Assembly (NCBI GenBank): GCA_002429595.1
Contig: DJAM01000051.1
Span: 1 to 15,438, forward strand
Direction: 5' to 3'
Length of the DNA: 15,438 bases
From: Coxiellaceae bacterium UBA6002
GTDB lineage: Bacteria > Pseudomonadota > Gammaproteobacteria > UBA6002
The notes below the pieces were generated by a model. It saw only the letters and a list, made by a program, of their open reading frames with translations, had not been told where the DNA came from and made no database searches. The first letter of the stretch is position 1. Each line of letters begins with the position of its first letter. The position numbers and the translations under genes are program-made. Positions 15,348 through 15,438 of this stretch are shown here, piece by piece.

Positions 15348-15412
15348 TAGGCGGGGGAACCCATCATGGGTGCGACTTGATGGATGGGTTCCCCCCTACG
15401 CGGGAATGACAG
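15334..15412. repeat. Long imperfect inverted repeat at the right edge
   Basis: The left arm (15334-15364) begins CTGTCATTCCCGCGTAGG and ends GGAACCCAT. The right arm (15384-15412) is its reverse complement apart from two missing bases in the middle. The loop is about 19 bases. The outer 18 bases and the inner AACCCAT pair perfectly. As RNA it would form a hairpin of about 29 pairs. It contains the same ATTCCCGC core as the short palindromes, so it looks like the complete form of that element or two copies in head-to-head arrangement. Confidence 0.75.
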
Positions 15413-15438
15413 GGGGGCGCGGGAAGTCAGGTACTACC

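Noticed and set aside
15281..15412. CRISPR-like spacing of repeats
   Set aside because: Intervals are only 16-19 bases, leaving almost no spacer; the copies are imperfect and one is inverted. No cas genes are in the window.

Overview
The window is AT-rich bacterial DNA. It most resembles an intracellular or amoeba-associated gammaproteobacterium of the Legionellales/Coxiellaceae type. This placement is an inference. It rests on three very large ankyrin-type proteins, one of them with two U-box (eukaryotic ubiquitin-ligase) domains as in the Legionella effector LubX, next to ordinary gammaproteobacterial genes: an M16 peptidase pair, a nitronate monooxygenase and a CBS-domain protein. No secretion system is encoded here.

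Layout, left to right. Positions 1-30 hold fragments of a GCGGGAATG repeat. At 50-3307 (-) lies a 1085-residue protein with an unrecognised N-terminal half and weak ankyrin-like helical pairs. At 3396-3779 (-) is a small secreted, extremely tyrosine-rich protein. At 3832-4908 (-) is an FMN-dependent nitronate monooxygenase-family enzyme. It is divergent from a 709-residue ankyrin protein at 5024-7153 (+), which appears to start with TTG. At 7192-7804 (+) is the NAD(P)-binding domain of the alanine dehydrogenase/transhydrogenase alpha family; its glycine-rich loop is broken by a frameshift. At 7885-8156 (-) there seems to be a decayed, unidentified gene, followed by a two-CBS-domain protein (8150-8563, -) with a good promoter. 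After a repeat-rich gap comes the 1192-residue protein with two U-boxes and ankyrin repeats (8849-12427, -). Last is an overlapping pair of M16 metallopeptidase-family genes (13891-15210 and 12642-13898, -), one with an intact zinc site and one without. The right edge (15281-15412) is a dense cluster of the same repeat family, including a long imperfect inverted repeat.

How the parts fit: the M16 pair is clearly one transcription unit and probably a heteromeric protease. The other genes look individually placed. The three ankyrin proteins have no common operon and different architectures, as expected for independently acquired host-interaction proteins. The repeats lie only in the gaps between genes and at both window edges. 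Together with the two decayed genes, they make this look like a fluid accessory region built around a few conserved genes. The most notable item is the dual U-box protein: its first U-box keeps the features needed to bind an E2 enzyme and its second has lost them, which parallels the division of labour described for LubX.
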